Origin: Spirometra erinaceieuropaei
Lineage: Eukaryota; Platyhelminthes; Cestoda; Diphyllobothriidea; Diphyllobothriidae
Reading direction: 5' to 3'
Length of the DNA: 64,000 bases
Assembly: GCA_902702965.1 (NCBI GenBank)
Contig: CACRXP010000153.1
Span: forward strand, 924,724 to 988,723
In this document: positions 1-12,374 of the stretch, piece by piece
Layout: every line of letters starts with the position of its first letter
Position numbering within the stretch: the first letter of the stretch is position 1
Translations under genes and position numbers: made by a program
Notes under the pieces: model-generated
The model's database searches: none
What the model saw: the letters and a program-made list of their open reading frames with translations, nothing else
Told to the model about the DNA's origin: nothing

Positions 1-319
1 AAGTTGGCTATCGGTGTTTTATATATATTCTGAAACCCTTAGATAACCCAGTGAGTTTTTTAACTTGGAGAGACAGATGCCAAGAAATCAAAAATTAAAG
101 AATGCCCTCATCTACCAAAAATGATGACATTTTTTCCCGCAGACACGGAATTTGCTGACCTTTGAATATCACGTGATGATTCTTGCACTGCCAGTCGTCG
201 CTACATAATTCAGAGATAATAAAAATCAAGTAATTTTAATTACTTCAGTCGACGAGTATTACTAACGGAATACCAAAGGTCAGATTGCCATCGAAGTACA
301 GTAATTAAGCCTTGATATG

Positions 320-607
320 CTAATAGCACCGCCGGCCTTTTGTGTCATACGTTTTCTTAGTGTCCACAGCTCCGATTTTGTGTTGGGCACAATATATTAA
401 GACAGAGTCACTTGCGGTCCCTTTGAGTCCACCTGTGTACTCCACTGCCTTCAGGATAAACTTCCCTATAGTATTCACATTAAACCATGCGGGGCTCCTT
501 TCGAGGGCATCTTGTCTAACAAATTCTTCTAGCTTTTCAGTCTTCAAAATTAAATAAGGTGCATAATCCAAAAATATCGTTTGAACTTTTAACAACAAAT
601 TTAGCAT
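320..607 (-). CDS. Unassigned 95-residue open frame
   Basis: An open frame runs from 607 to a stop at 320-322. The protein has an amphipathic N-terminal half (KTEKLEEFVRQDALERSP) and a C-terminal half containing GKFILKAVEYTGGLKG. Its composition is protein-like, without the stop-dense look of nearby DNA, but I recognise no family and see no convincing splice sites. It could be an exon of an unseen gene, a mobile-element relic or chance. Confidence 0.25.
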   Translation of the reverse strand: MLNLLLKVQTIFLDYAPYLILKTEKLEEFVRQDALERSPAWFNVNTIGKFILKAVEYTGGLKGTASDSVLIYCAQHKIGAVDTKKTYDTKGRRCY

Positions 608-892
608 TTCCGCAGATAAGAAATTAATAACAAGGGGTGGTTTGTGCGGAAGTCATTTCTTGCACCTGCTAGGCGCATGCCTTTAATGAGCGGTCGGCGT
701 GAGGGAGTTGGTTTCTGCGGTTTCCTAACAACAAAAACCCGGCGGCAGCTTCGATCCAAATGGGATTTATTTGCGCTCGACAGTTTGGTAGCTGCGAACG
801 ACGACTTCGACCGCGTGTCTAGCATCAGTGAAGGATGATGGTAGGTAGGCTGAGGGTAGGTTCGGCCGCAATTCCTGACAAATCTGAGCAGC

Positions 893-965
893 CAGTCTAC
901 GTGTGCCACACACGACCTGGTTCCGAAATCCTGCACCAGGCCTTTTTAAGGGCGGCCTGGATCAC
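893..965. repeat. Dispersed repeat, copy 1 (second at 18617-18675)
   Basis: The two segments share GTGCCACACACGAC, then TGGT, CC and the closing GGCNTGG. They are about 17.7 kb apart. The family is not identified. Confidence 0.45.
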
Positions 966-1284
966 GCGTGTTATAGCTTCGTAAAAACAAAATGAGGAGG
1001 GAGTTATTGCAGCTTGACTCTTTTTTTCTGATTAGGGCTAAGTTGTCCAGTCATTTGGCAGTCTTCCAATCCCCGACTGATAGCCAGTCGTGATAGGTCC
1101 AAGCGCGTCTGATTGGTCATATTGAGGGATGCGCCGCTGTGCCGTAATCATTGAATCGCAACTGTTAGAATCACTCTGTCTCCCTCTTCCGCCTCACACA
1201 AAGTGGTAGACTGTCCGGAATCGTCAAACAGCACACTGCATTATCTGCACAGTTTGCTCCAAATGTCTACGCTATTAAATTTGA

Positions 1285-1425
1285 TGATACCAGCAAAAAC
1301 AAGGGAGACCGAAATGGCCTTTTCTGGCTTATTGGCCGCCATCAGCCAGCCATCACTTGAGATTCGAACTCGGGATACTTGGTCATAATGTTTGACACCC
1401 CACCATTGAACCACGGGCCCGTTGT
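1285..1425 (-). repeat. tRNA-derived SINE family 1, 5' part
   Basis: On the minus strand the order is a tRNA-like head (CGTGGTTCAATGGT near 1408-1421), a B-box-like CGAATCTCAAG, then the family body with GGCCA, GCCAGAA and GGTCTCCCTTGT. It matches the copies at 9584, 18108, 39253, 49920 and 59605. Confidence 0.7.
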
Positions 1426-1864
1426 ATACCTACGGTATTGGTTGAACACTTGAAGTTTACTCGTTGACAGGAGAAGACTTTTTTATTTCCGGTGTTCCAA
1501 CTATTTCCGTTTCCAAAGATGTCCTCAAGGAAAAACGGATTTAAATATTTGAATCGTACTCTCTCAGTAATAATTGCATGCTGGATGTTAATTTATAGAC
1601 CGCATTTTGGCGAATAAACCTGCAAATATTTCTACATTGCACAAATATTCTCCGGCGGTTTCGAGGCCATCTAGAGAGCATCTCACTTTGCCTGCCGATT
1701 TTTAGTCAAAACACCTAGATTCGGTAGATATTCTGAAATTTAGCACTCAAGTTAAGTGTCTTTTTTATGCAGGTTCGAGATGTTCTACTGCAAAATTTTG
1801 ATTTGTGTACCCAAGGACGATATCGAAGGGTCTTTTCTGGGTTGCGAGTTCAACCGCGTGCGAG

Positions 1865-2835
1865 GCGCCGAAACGTTAGATTCGACTTAGAAAAATCCAG
1901 GACTTCCTTCGTGAAAACGGGTACCCGGACAGGTTTATTGCAAAGAATATGGCCGAACGATGGGTAAAACCCGCCACACCGACGGCCGAAAAGAAAACTC
2001 TGTTCCTTAAAGTCCCTTTTCAAGGGGACACTGCGAGTGATCTCCTAAAGAGACGCCTTGATCAAGCTGTTTCTCGAACCTTCCCAGCGGCAAGGGTTTA
2101 AGTATCCATTCTCTACTAACGCTATTTTACGCGGAGAAGGTAAGGATAAGTTACCACTTCAGACCACCTCAGTGTGCATCTATTCCTTCACTTGCTCCTG
2201 TGGAGCAGATTATATTGGTCGTACGAGTCGGCGCTTATCCAAGGGAATACGGGAACACCTCCCGGCATGGCTGGGACAAGGCGATACTAGGAGCATAAGC
2301 AGCGTCATTCTCGCGCATTTTGTTGATTCCGGACATCATGTAGACCCCAATGAAGCGTTTCGTGTGATTTACAAGGTCCCATCGAGCTATCCTAAACCAT
2401 TAGGACGGCGCCTGTTAGCAACAGCAGAGGCGGACGCCATCAGGTTGCGAAAACCAATTTTGTGCGCACAAAAGAACCACGTTCAGACTCCGCGCCTACA
2501 GTGGTCGAGGGTCGACTAACGCTACAACTCTCCCGCGCCCTTCCGTTCTCACCCCGCCCCTGACTGTGACTGCTATTACCCCCCCCCCTCCCTCCCTCAC
2601 ATTCCCACACTCAGCCTGTGTTTAACTGCGAACTTTAATCGATTTATCTTATCACTGACATGTTTTAATTCTACCCCCTTCTCATGTAATTGTACTGGTC
2701 CGACGAGAATTTATCGAAAGCTACGTATGCTCGCCACCTCGTCTTCTGATTACTGCTATGGGAATTTTCTCTAATCTGCCTAATTGTCGTTGAAAGAGCG
2801 TTCCCATCGATCGAAAGCTGCAGTAGATGTGCCCT
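1865..2835 (+). pseudogene. Retroelement 3' part: GIY-YIG endonuclease domain plus 3' UTR
   Basis: Reading from about 1895 gives FLRENGYPDRFI, typical of the linker between reverse transcriptase and GIY-YIG in Penelope-like elements. The frame shifts near 2085 and continues at 2100-2519 with the GIY-YIG core: YSFTCSCGADYIGRTSRRLS, then REHLPAWL. Its CxC plus YIG lay-out differs from the PLEs at 43-46 kb, so this is a separate family. The RT domain is missing, so the copy is 5' truncated. The tail has a C-rich stretch at 2580-2596 and a segment repeated at 5100-5360. Confidence 0.8.
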
Positions 2836-3790
2836 CTCATGAATGGTTAACCGAAATTTCGAAATGTGTTCTTGATTCGAAAAGATTGCTTTAGTATGGT
2901 TGTAATAATAAGTACTGTACAGCATATTGCTAAGACACCTCAGTCATGCCAGGAGTCAGCTTTTGAACGAACCTCTTTCTGACCGCCTGAATAAACTGTA
3001 CTTAAACATTGTAACACTTTTTGCACTGATTTTCGATGTCCTTATAAATTCAGATATATTTTATTAGAGAACGCACACAAAAATAAACTTTTCTGCACTC
3101 ATTTTGGAGAAAATTGCGTCCTCTTCGTATTTTTTGCTTGAGAAAATGTATCTTTTGGTTTCAAAAAAGTTTGTAATTATGGGGTATTTTGGGACGGGGA
3201 AATGTCCAGTCACACAACACTACATCAGCATGTTTGTTAGTGCTGTTTACAAGTGGTCAGCATGGCCTACATCCGCTTTAAAATTATAGGAACACATTAT
3301 GGGATCTTTTTAATGGTACGGAGGAATGTGGGAGTTTGCTCACACGGAAGTATACAGCTGGTGGTATGGAAACCTTAACTGTATGCATAACGCCAGGTCG
3401 GGCTCAAAATTAATCGGGAATGGAAAAAATTTTAAAATCCGATTGATGCTCCTCCCTCAAACATTACATTTGAAGAAGACGTAATTTGCTACCAAATGAG
3501 TAAAATAAAGAATATTTTTGTGAATGATTTCTCTAAAGTATATTCAAATTTATCGGGCCATAGAAAATCAGCGGGAAGAAACATGTTACTTAAATAGCCA
3601 TTTTACAGTGTGTAGTTTATTCAGGCGGCTGCAAAGACGTTCCTTCAAAAGCCCGCGTCCTCGCGTGGCAGAAATATCTTGAGAATATGCTACATGATAT
3701 GCAATATCATAACCATACTTAAGAAATGTTTTCGAGCTAAAATACATTTCAGAACCGCAGTTAACATTTCATGTGATGGCAGTCTACTGT
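2836..3790. repeat. Fold-back element, old copy
   Basis: This is a diverged full copy of the palindromic element at 46571-47579. The left arm is about 2836-3180, the unique centre about 3180-3420 and the right arm about 3420-3790. Recognisable arm words are GATTTTCGATG and TATATTTTATTAGA on the left, and GTATATTCAAATTTATCGGGCCAT then AACATTTCATGTGATGG on the right. Confidence 0.65.
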
Positions 3791-5095
3791 ACGTGATGAA
3801 GCGGAAGATTGTCATCCAGCCTCATCATTGATGAAAACTGATAGGCGGAACTATTAGTTAGGCTACTACCCCGAAAGCCTACTTCAATCATTTCCGCAGA
3901 GCTTTAAAGCGGTTCAAAGGGCAGGCTTGATGCGTGACTGGTCTCAATTCTGAAGCGTTTCATCCAGAACTCTCCTTTGATTCACACGTGTGTTATTCAT
4001 TTTAACATTTCCGCACTGTAAAATGTAGCTGGTTAGAAATCTCATCAGAATCAAGCAGGCAATTCTAATAAAGAGAACTTGAACCACGTTCGCGGCCCTA
4101 ATGTCGATTTAAAGGCGTAAACAACTCCTGTCGTCTGATGAAAGATGCATGGAAGGAGCTCAGTTAATAATTGAGTCTCTGGTCTCAACGTTGTGCCATT
4201 TACGGTCTTGGTAGGTAAGTGCGTACAATGCTACCTTTATCCGACCGCAGGACAAGGGAAGGGGACGGCGAAATAGAGATGGACGTTACTTTAACCCCTT
4301 TGATAGACCAATATGAAGTCACTTCTGACAAATAACTCCGAAATGCAGTACAAATAATTAACTGTCAAAGGGGCCTTTTGAAAAGTACATTCTTCAAGAG
4401 CGCGTTGACCCTAGTAACACGTGCATCATCCGACACAACAGAATGGGTGTGTTTGCGCAGCCCGAACCGATGCGGGTTTTCATGACAGCCTCTCCATCGG
4501 GCGTTTCCAAGACGGGGCCCGTGGAGCGATCAGCAGTGCCCTCAAGTCCCCACGACCAACGGGTGGTCACCGCCCCTGGTGACTGGGGTGTCAGCAGTTC
4601 GAAGGGGGGGAGAGACTGCGCGGATAATGTAACCAGGGTGTGTGTTTATGACTCGACAGTCATAAGCGAATTTGACAGTTAGGACTCTACGCTGCATCAG
4701 CTAGAAACAAGTCGGCTGACGCGAGTCATCATGCTGTCTAGCCGGCGTTTCATTAGGCTTCTCCATAGTTCATTAAGCTTCCTTATGCCAAGGGACTTTT
4801 TAGGTCCATAAAGTTGGCGCAGGGGGCGAGGCGCATTTTTTGACGCACTTTTTTCTGTAATTTACAAGCAGAAAAAATCGTGTCACTGGTTCCTCGGTCT
4901 TTTCACAATTTGCCCTACGAAGAGACACACACAACAGTCAGCGAAGACTTCATGATGGATGTGAAACGTGTGGAAAATTAAATATTTAGTAGTGACCATT
5001 TTGGCAAGGTTTGAAGCGTCAGAGTTAACGCTTCCACTCAGCAAAAAACTTTCTTCCCCGGAAAGAGTCCTACGAATAAAATTAATTCGTCATTG
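3790..5095. other. No gene recognised
   Basis: No exon, RNA gene or familiar element was seen. A GC-rich patch at 4440-4680 holds a 79-codon open frame that looks like chance. Confidence 0.5.
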
Positions 5096-5099
5096 ATTA

Positions 5100-5360
5100 T
5101 TGTCTCCTCTCCAAATATTTCCACATTCCGCCTGTGTTTCAATAAAAACTTTAACTGATTTCTCTACCCGCTGACATATTTTTTCTCGACCCCGTTCCCG
5201 CATAAATGTACTGACCTGACGAGAATTTGTTTAAAGCAAACGTACGCCCGCCGACTAGTCGTTTGAACTTCTACAGTCATCTATCCGGAAAAATCGTGAT
5301 GTTAGATTCAGTGACATTTTCATTATGTGAAAGTCATGAATGGTTGGATACAGCTTTCAG
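5100..5360 (+). repeat. Second copy of the retroelement 3' UTR seen at 2560-2835
   Basis: It shares GCCTGTGTTT, AACTTTAA(T/C)(C/T)GATTT, CTGACAT, TGTACTG then a short gap and GACGAGAATTT, and TCATGAATGGTT with the 3' end of the GIY-YIG relic at 1865-2835. No coding part is attached. Confidence 0.65.
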
Positions 5361-6150
5361 AAGGAGTGGTTGTCAGTAGATAATACGAAGGGGATTGCAG
5401 CATTCCTCTCCTGGTTATAATGGCCGAATTAAATGAAAGGTCCACGAATCTTCTTCTGTACGAACTGACAGGCTACCTTGGAGTCATAATCTGTCATCCC
5501 ACTTGAAGTTACATCCGTGTATTCTTTCCGAAATATACCGCCTGTTCACCTAGGATACGACATTATTCTCCGTTCAAGCGCTGACCTAGACCACAAAGTG
5601 TTCGAAACATGAATTAAGAGGTCGAAGTCGACCAAGCCATGAGAAAGGACAGGAAATGAGGGTAGGCTGGTATTGATTCGTATCAAGCTTTTTCTGGCTT
5701 AATTCGGCCAGTCTAAATCCCGACCAAGAGCTGATGAAGGGAAATAAAACATCTGCGCGCACGCATCTTAGTGGGTTCATGGGCGGTGTTATATACGTAC
5801 GGGCTGTCTCTGAAAAAAAAAATATATATATATATATACAATTTGGATTGCTGTACAGCCTGTGTTTGCAAAATTACAGCTGTAATTCAAAATCAGAAGG
5901 ATCTACAGACATTGTTTGATTGCGTTTTCTGCGCCACTTTTCAGACTGTTTTGCTAACGCAAACCAAGGAATATCAAACCACATTCCACACAGCATTCAA
6001 ATGTAGACCTGTTACGCAGATGCTCCTTAGTCAGCGAAAATTACCCGTTTTTTAGCAGCCACTTTATCACTTAAATGACTTCACGAAATGTTTAGAAGTG
6101 TGAGATCAGACTACTGAGGAGAAGTATTTGCGAAGTAGGAGGAGAAGGAG
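5360..6150. other. No gene recognised; AT microsatellite
   Basis: There is an (AT)n run at 5821-5839. Otherwise nothing could be assigned. Confidence 0.5.
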
Positions 6151-6154
6151 TAGA

Positions 6155-6187
6155 TATAGGAGGAGGAGGAGGAGGAGGAGGAGGAGT
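6155..6187 (+). repeat. (AGG)n microsatellite
   Basis: About ten consecutive AGG/GGA triplets. Confidence 0.9.
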
Positions 6188-6339
6188 AAGGGTTTTATTT
6201 TCAGCGAGGTGGAATACCTGCAAACTAATACGGCAGTATAGGACGTTACCTTGATGAGATCTTTCCAAGAGGTGGACCAGACGAAGATCGTCATCGTTAG
6301 CCAGATCTTACGCTTCCAATCGTTTTGTGAATGCGCATG

Positions 6340-7455
6340 CAACTGAGTATGAGAAGACGAGAAAGTCATCGCTGGGACCAGCGATTTACTCATCCGACGT
6401 TCCGAACTGTCATGGGAAATCTTTGGATGTCTAACTCGCCTCCAGCAAGGACAGTTTTCAGCTGCGTCATCGATTTTTCGTGCAAGCCTGATAAGCAACT
6501 GGCCAATCGAGTCTTTGGTTGAGAGTCACGCTTCCTGCAGCAGACGCGAAACTCGACCATCCAATTGGCTCAGGACCCCCACGCACTCGAAATCGAAATC
6601 GTTCTCTCGCGTAAACGAGCGGACGGCTACCAAAAAGGTTTATCGTTCCGTCTCACTATAGGCTGATAGGTATTGTGTCCCTAAGATCAAGCCATTGGCG
6701 GCGGGCTGTTGCTGTCGGCCTATGAGCAATGCCAGTTTAAAATCCATTCATCAGTTGGACACACCAGCAGCGTACATTAGGCATGGGCCTCCAACATCTC
6801 CTCCTGGCTCCACGTCTGAATTTCACGACAAAACTGCCAAGGCGCCCGGTAGTTGTGAACAGTTTCCGCAAAAACTTGACTTAGGACTTCTTGTTGTCTG
6901 GATCCGTGTAGAGTGTTTCCACACAGCGGTGGAATGTTGTTAGGATTACTGAGATACTAAGAGACATTCGCACGGCCGTCAGCCTTCGCAAGTACTTTTG
7001 CCCGTAGAATGAGCTGCAATGATGCTTGGCCGGTCGTTCGCGTCGGAAGCAATTTTCCTGCTCCTCTGTGGTACTTGCTTTGCCCACAACCGCACCAGAA
7101 CTGACAGGCGAATCCAGGCTTTTCTTGTCTTTACAGTGGAGTTTTCTAACTCATGATTTGGTGCCTGATAGTTGCCTCTGGTCTGTGTGTAAATCTAAGT
7201 CCGAATGGTGCGAGAGAGCGACCAACGCCTTCTGAGACTTTCCTGGCGTGCGGAAACGTTCGTCTCTCTTGTCTCGTTTGAGCATGTATCGGTTGACGAA
7301 GTTGTGCTGGTAGCCACTCGCTCTGAGCACACCTCGAAGATAATGTGCTTCTCCAACCTTGTCCCCTGGTTCACAGTAATGTGTCTGAACATACAGGGGA
7401 GGGGGGGGGGCGTGTTTACGTGCCTGTTATGGACTGATTGAGTAGTTGTTGTTGA
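6340..7455 (-). pseudogene. Penelope-like element D, decayed 3' half
   Basis: On the minus strand 7200-7250 reads SEGVGRSLAPFG then FTHRPEATIRHQIM, the linker conserved in the better PLE copies. About 7050-7120 reads CGCGQSKYHRG, a relic of the GIY-YIG start. Many stops and frame breaks follow. A hammerhead-like remnant (GGAACGTCGGATGAG) lies near 6390-6405. The copy sits directly downstream, on the same strand, of element C. Confidence 0.65.
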
Positions 7456-8570
7456 AACCAGTTACCTGCACTTTCACTTGTTAATAGATTGGGGAAACCG
7501 TGGTTCAGGCAGCTCGTTGCTCTCGCAATTATCCCCTGTTCTGAGGAAATTCGGTCTTGTCGAACTTGAATGTGTGGCTGGGTCCCGTCGAATGGACCGC
7601 GATCTGGCAACCAGCATCATTCCTCCGCATTGCTGCCACTGTTACTGCTGCCGCTGTTGCTGCTGCTGCGTGTCCGAGCATTCGCGTCAAGGTAATTTTC
7701 CAATTTTTCCATCGTGGTTGCTTTATCCGCAGTTACATCAGATCCTGCATGGCAGCGGGTCAGCCTCATCACATGGCGTCTAATGGTTGACTCCGGTCTG
7801 TGTGCCACCCCAACTCCACTTGATCCGAGAGGGCGGCTGATGGCCTCTGAGGCCTTCTTGACGTACGGAAGCCCTCACCAAAATTTGGTGTCGATGCTAT
7901 TTGGCCCCTCGTCTCGTTTCCGTATTGAGCAGCCGAGGAAGTTGTGCGGGTAGGCATCTTCTCCCAACACTCGTCGAATAAATTGTAATTCGGCAAGCTC
8001 GTCTTCCGGTCCTCTGTAGTGCGCTGTTATGCAACTCGCTTTTGGCTGATTGAGTGATTGCTGTCAAAGTTCAGTGCTTACGTCATATTTGTTACTTTCC
8101 TGAACACATTGGTCTTTGAGCCATCAAAATCTTTGCGGCATACGAGGACATCCAGGAAGACCAGCTGGTTGTTTTTTTCTCATCCATCGTAAGTCGTACA
8201 TCCGGAAAGACAGCGCTATGACGTTCTTTTAATGTTGGTATCTGATCCCTTTCGATGATGACAAAGGTACCATCCACATACCGAGGCCAGAATTGCGGTC
8301 TATGGTATCGGAAGACCAGCGGCAACAACTGCTGCAAGACCGTAGCTTCCATGAATTTCGAATCTGGTGAGCCCATTGGCGTGCCCCTCATCTGCTCGTG
8401 GTTTATTCTGCCGAACGTGAAGCGCACCTTGAGACGGAACTTCAGGAGCTGGAGGATTCTGGTGTGTCCGAGGTGATTCACTTTTTCATCTTATGTGCTT
8501 TGCAGGAGTCGTTTGATCGTCCCGACTCTCAGATTCTGAGCCGTAGAAATAGAGAGGCGGGGAATAAAAA
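7455..8570 (-). pseudogene. Penelope-like element C: RT palm plus GIY-YIG relic
   Basis: On the minus strand 8481-8165 gives the RT segment FGRINHEQMRGTPMGSP, then RYVDGTFVII and FPDVRLTMDE. GTPMGSP and YVDDTF are the PLE RT motifs around the catalytic core. The second Asp of YVDD is Gly here, so the copy is inactive. After a frameshift near 8165 it continues with LVFLDVLVC, then FDSNHSISQKR, VKKASEAISRPLG and HRPESTIRRHVM. The GIY-YIG end is decayed and contains a CTG-rich stretch at 7632-7670. Confidence 0.85.
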
Positions 8571-8579
8571 TATACCTTA

Positions 8580-9583
8580 ACCTCTCTACTTGTTCCAGCT
8601 CCTCTAATAATTGTGTTGGCGAACCAAACAGGGTGTCTGATTTAGTGCTCGGTAATTAAAAAACGTCGAAACAACTATTGTGCCGTTCCCTAGTCCGATG
8701 GCTTCTGCGTGATACAAGAGCCCGGGGAAGAATGCCTCCTTTGCGCATCCTAGAAAGTTGATAGGTTCTGGCTTCTTGTAATTGACCAGTACATCGGAAT
8801 TTTTCCCTTAGATTCTACAATGCATCCGCTGCACCAATCAACTGTAGCTTCTAAGCAAGGCTTCGGAACAGCACCTAAAACATCCTTCCTAGCCTCAAGT
8901 TTATTGTTACCGCTTATCAAATATTCAGTGCTATTTATTTCTTCTGTATATCAGGTTACTTGATGTACCAACAAGTGCCAGCACGTGTAATGTCTCAAAA
9001 TATGCACTTTTTATGCGTCTTTTTTTATAGAAAATTACGGCGACAAGAACGTTAATTCAGTCGGGAAATCTTTTTAAGTGTAATATGCACAGGGGAGTGG
9101 TTACAGGCTCATCCATAAACCAAAATTCGGGAGCGTGCTTCCCGACATTCACTTCTATAACCCTACTTTTTAATTTTTGTCTTAAAACCTTGTCGAAAAA
9201 TTTGCCTGGATGTTTTCGGCTTTCAGCGGGTGCCGCGGATGTGAAGATTATATTTTCAGGAATGATCGTTCCTTAGGATCGATTTACTGTTAGGCTCGTC
9301 TTTTTTCAAATTAATGTACAAAAACATTCAGGGATCTACCGATCCTTTCCTTACAATACGTCAGACATTCCACTTATTGTAAGGCGTTTGAGATTACCTG
9401 CTAAAGGAATCCCGGAAGTAGTATGAAGACCCGTACTTGGAAAAAGACGTCTGTTTTCCAAAAATATAGTAATAATTGAACTATATGACTGCTCAAATGA
9501 TAACCTTAGTAATGATATGATGTCATACACAAAAGACATGTCGGATTAGCGTTTTGTTCATATTTTCTTCCGAAAATCCGATA
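8580..9583. other. No gene recognised
   Basis: AT-rich sequence with short chance open frames; no known element was seen. Confidence 0.5.
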
Positions 9584-9858
9584 GAACAACGAGCCTGTGA
9601 CTCAAAAGCTAGGGCTTTGGACTTTTAACAAGTTGCGAGTTCAGGCCTCGCGGGGTACAGACCTCGGGGTTGGGTGTGGTCGGCTAATGACGACTAACAC
9701 CCCAGAAATGGCCATTTCTGTCTACCTCGTCTCGGTCGGCAACAATATTCGACCTATATAACTCGCCTTTGTGTGGCTGCTGGGGAGCCCCAGAGAAAGC
9801 CCCGAGGCACAACGCGATGAGGGAGCTCTGTAACGCGATCGGTGAACGCCTTTCTTTC
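9584..9858 (+). repeat. tRNA-derived SINE family 1, near full length
   Basis: The order is the head (AACGAGCCTGTGACTC), a B-box-like GAGTTCAGGCCTCG, GGTTGGGTGTGGTCGGCTAA, AGAAATGGCCATT, then a downstream half with GGCACAACG and GATCGGTGAACGCC. The same order occurs in the other copies. The A-box region has decayed, so this is a SINE and not a tRNA gene. Confidence 0.8.
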
Positions 9859-9859
9859 A

Positions 9860-10880
9860 TTTGAGATCTGTTTACTACTTCTAACCAGCAAACTCCGCTA
9901 AAAAAAACTTGTATTTTGAGCGTTATCAGAGTCGTTTTGGAAGGTACTGGACGGAGGATGCTTATTCAGCAGTCTATGAATTGATTTGAAGTTAAACGCA
10001 GCGATTATCAACAGTGAAATGCCATACACGTATTGCCTTTTCACTTTAGAATATTTTGTAGATGTAGTAGCCTTCTGCGTACATTGATTGTATTTCGAGG
10101 GAAGTCTATATAGGTGGATGCGATGTTTCTCGTCGAAATGACTGGTCCGAGGTCTTGGGAGTTTGATAGCGTACTTAAAGGTTACATCTGTGCCCCAGGC
10201 GTTTCGACAACTGCATATCAATTGGTACACTATCATGTTGTCGGCTTGCTCTTATGGTTCAATAAACAATCCGAACATGTAAAAGTCATTCTGGCGGCCG
10301 TTAAGGCAACAAGAGGTTTAAAAATTTAATCATGAGATTAGGTATTATACATTTTGTTCCATTAGGCAAGTAATCCTTCTCATTCTGTTTTTTCAATCAC
10401 CTCACAAGTCCGTTGGCCTCAGTAAGGTCCTCGCCACACAGTCAAACCTGAAGGTAACTTCCAGATGGACCGGTGTTAGTTATCATCAAGACACCTTGAC
10501 AATTTACCACCATTATCTGATTCTGTCTGTGATGATGGATTCCAGTGAGAATCAGAAAAGTCGGGCTAATAGAGCTCTTGTTCCAGCGATCGTCTCCTTC
10601 TTCGCGACTTTCTGAAACGTATTTATAAAATATTAGTCCGTCTGTTACCACCTGCAGTTACATTCAAAGTGCGTATCCCCGATTGCCCGAGTGGATCTCC
10701 TCTCATTTTTCAGAGAATGAGAAGTGTCTGATGCTTTCCACTTCCTCACGGCACAGCTAATCACAGACGGCTACGTAGACCTCTCTATCGCACTAATGTT
10801 CGATTGTGTGATGGTTTATTACTTGATTTAATCGGACAGAAATACCTGTTTCCCGAATGGGGCACTTCAGTCTGCTGGAA
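9860..10880. other. No gene recognised
   Basis: A 112-codon open frame on the minus strand (9898-10236) resembles no protein I know. 10565-10590 resembles a PLE terminal segment (GCTCTTGTTCCAGCGATCGTCTCC). Confidence 0.4.
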
Positions 10881-10884
10881 CAAG

Positions 10885-11260
10885 CGAAGATGCGAGCTCC
10901 AGGAACTAGTTGATTAGAAGTAGAGACGATCGCTGGAACAAGAACTTTATTCACCCAGCGTTTCGAATTCACGCTCGAATCCCTCATCAGAGACAGTAAC
11001 TGACACGCTCATTTCGCGCACAGGAAATTGTAGGATGCAGTCCCTATGCTACGGCACACCTTTAGTAATTAATTGCTCTCCCCTTCATCGAAGATGATTG
11101 GCCGCTGGTGCGCTAACGACTTGATGGCCAGAATGCAAGTGGTTAGTTGTTGAAATTTTATCACCTTCGCCTGCACGCTCCTAGAATGGCTAATTACTTT
11201 GACAAGACTAAGTTCCAGCACCGTCGCACCACTGATTTGCCCCCCAGAAACTGACAGGTG
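10885..11260 (-). mobile_element. Penelope-like element terminus (3' UTR with decayed hammerhead)
   Basis: This matches the 3' UTR of elements E and F, including GACGATCGCTGGAACAAGA, TTGTAGGATGCAGTC and CTCCCCTTCATC. On the minus strand the hammerhead core is CTGATGA (10990-10984) and GAAACGCT (10964-10957). The GUC cleavage triplet is altered and stem I is mostly wobble pairs, so it is probably dead. Confidence 0.65.
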
Positions 11261-11965
11261 ACAGAAAATAAATACGTCCCACAACAACGAACGTCCTTTA
11301 CGACTGTAATAGTCGAATTAGTCCTGGACTGGCCACAGGTTGTTCCGTCGTCAAGGCAAATTTTAATAATGGCTTGCCAACACATAATTGACTGGCATAA
11401 AATGAACTACTGCTGAACGAAGTATCATGAATTGCTTGCGATCCCCCGTCAGCACTTTCAGAATCTACGCAGCTATTTGATCAGCGTAACCATTTCGACA
11501 GATGAGTCACGGTTCAGCTTGACTTCTTCGGAAGGATTCTCGCCGAAAACACTTTCTCAGTCTTGAGCAAAATATGTCTCAGCGACTGAATTAATCAAAG
11601 GGCTAACGTTATAGGGACGAATCATAGGAGTGGATCTTCACCACTTGGGGATGTTGGACTGAACTGAGCTTCATTCGTTGTCTACTGCAGGGCAGCTCAA
11701 TAGTGGACATGAAAGCTCTAAACCACGGGGCTTTGCTTCTATTGGTTTGAATTAGTGTTCATATGTACGACTTTTTACTCTTCTAAAATTCCTTATTTTT
11801 TACTTAGCTCGGCTAGATCGCAGTTGGTATCCAGTCCCCGCATTACACGTGGTTGGGGGGTTGTTTACTGGGGCTATTTTTTGTGGTTCCATAATCACAT
11901 CTGACCATTTGGCTTCCGTTTTACGTCGGAGGTGATGATTAGGGTACCAGTTAATGGTTTCCGGT
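11260..11965. other. No gene recognised
   Basis: No element or exon could be assigned. Confidence 0.45.
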
Positions 11966-11970
11966 TTTCA

Positions 11971-12190
11971 GGTTAGGGTTATGCCTTTAGGCTTAGGTTT
12001 TCGGGTTACGGTTAGGGTTTAAGCATACGACTAGGTATCAGTATTGCGGTTAATTTTTTCAGTTACAACTATGTCTAAGGGTTACGGTTACGTTTACGAT
12101 TCCGGTTTGGTTAGGGTTGCCGTTAAAGTTAACGGTTAACGTTTAGGGTTGAGGGAAGGGTTAGGTTAAGGTTAGGATCAGGGTTAAGGT
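11971..12190 (+). repeat. Degenerate interstitial telomere-like repeat
   Basis: There are many GGTTAGGGTT, GGTTACGGTTA and GGTTAAGGTTAGG variants of TTAGGG in one orientation, diverged and interrupted. TTAGGG is the usual flatworm telomere unit. Confidence 0.8.
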
Positions 12191-12374
12191 CGCCGCCCGT
12201 TCTCTCATTCCTGGCTATCAACTGCGATCTAACCCTTAGCTCTTGCCTCTTCATGTTTTGAAGAACCTTTAGTGTCTCCTTTTATCCTTTTTATTTCATT
12301 TACTTGGGGAAACACTTCGACTGCGAGCATACTTTATGTACTGACCTCCCTGATGCCGGCAAGGAGGCCATTTA

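Noticed and set aside
6378..6405. Hammerhead ribozyme at the end of element D
   Set aside because: GGAACGTC resembles the core, but CTGATGA cannot be placed at the right distance.
9898..10329. Overlapping open frames on both strands (112 and 71 codons)
   Set aside because: Neither has a recognisable motif, splice signals or repeat relation; overlap on both strands suggests chance.
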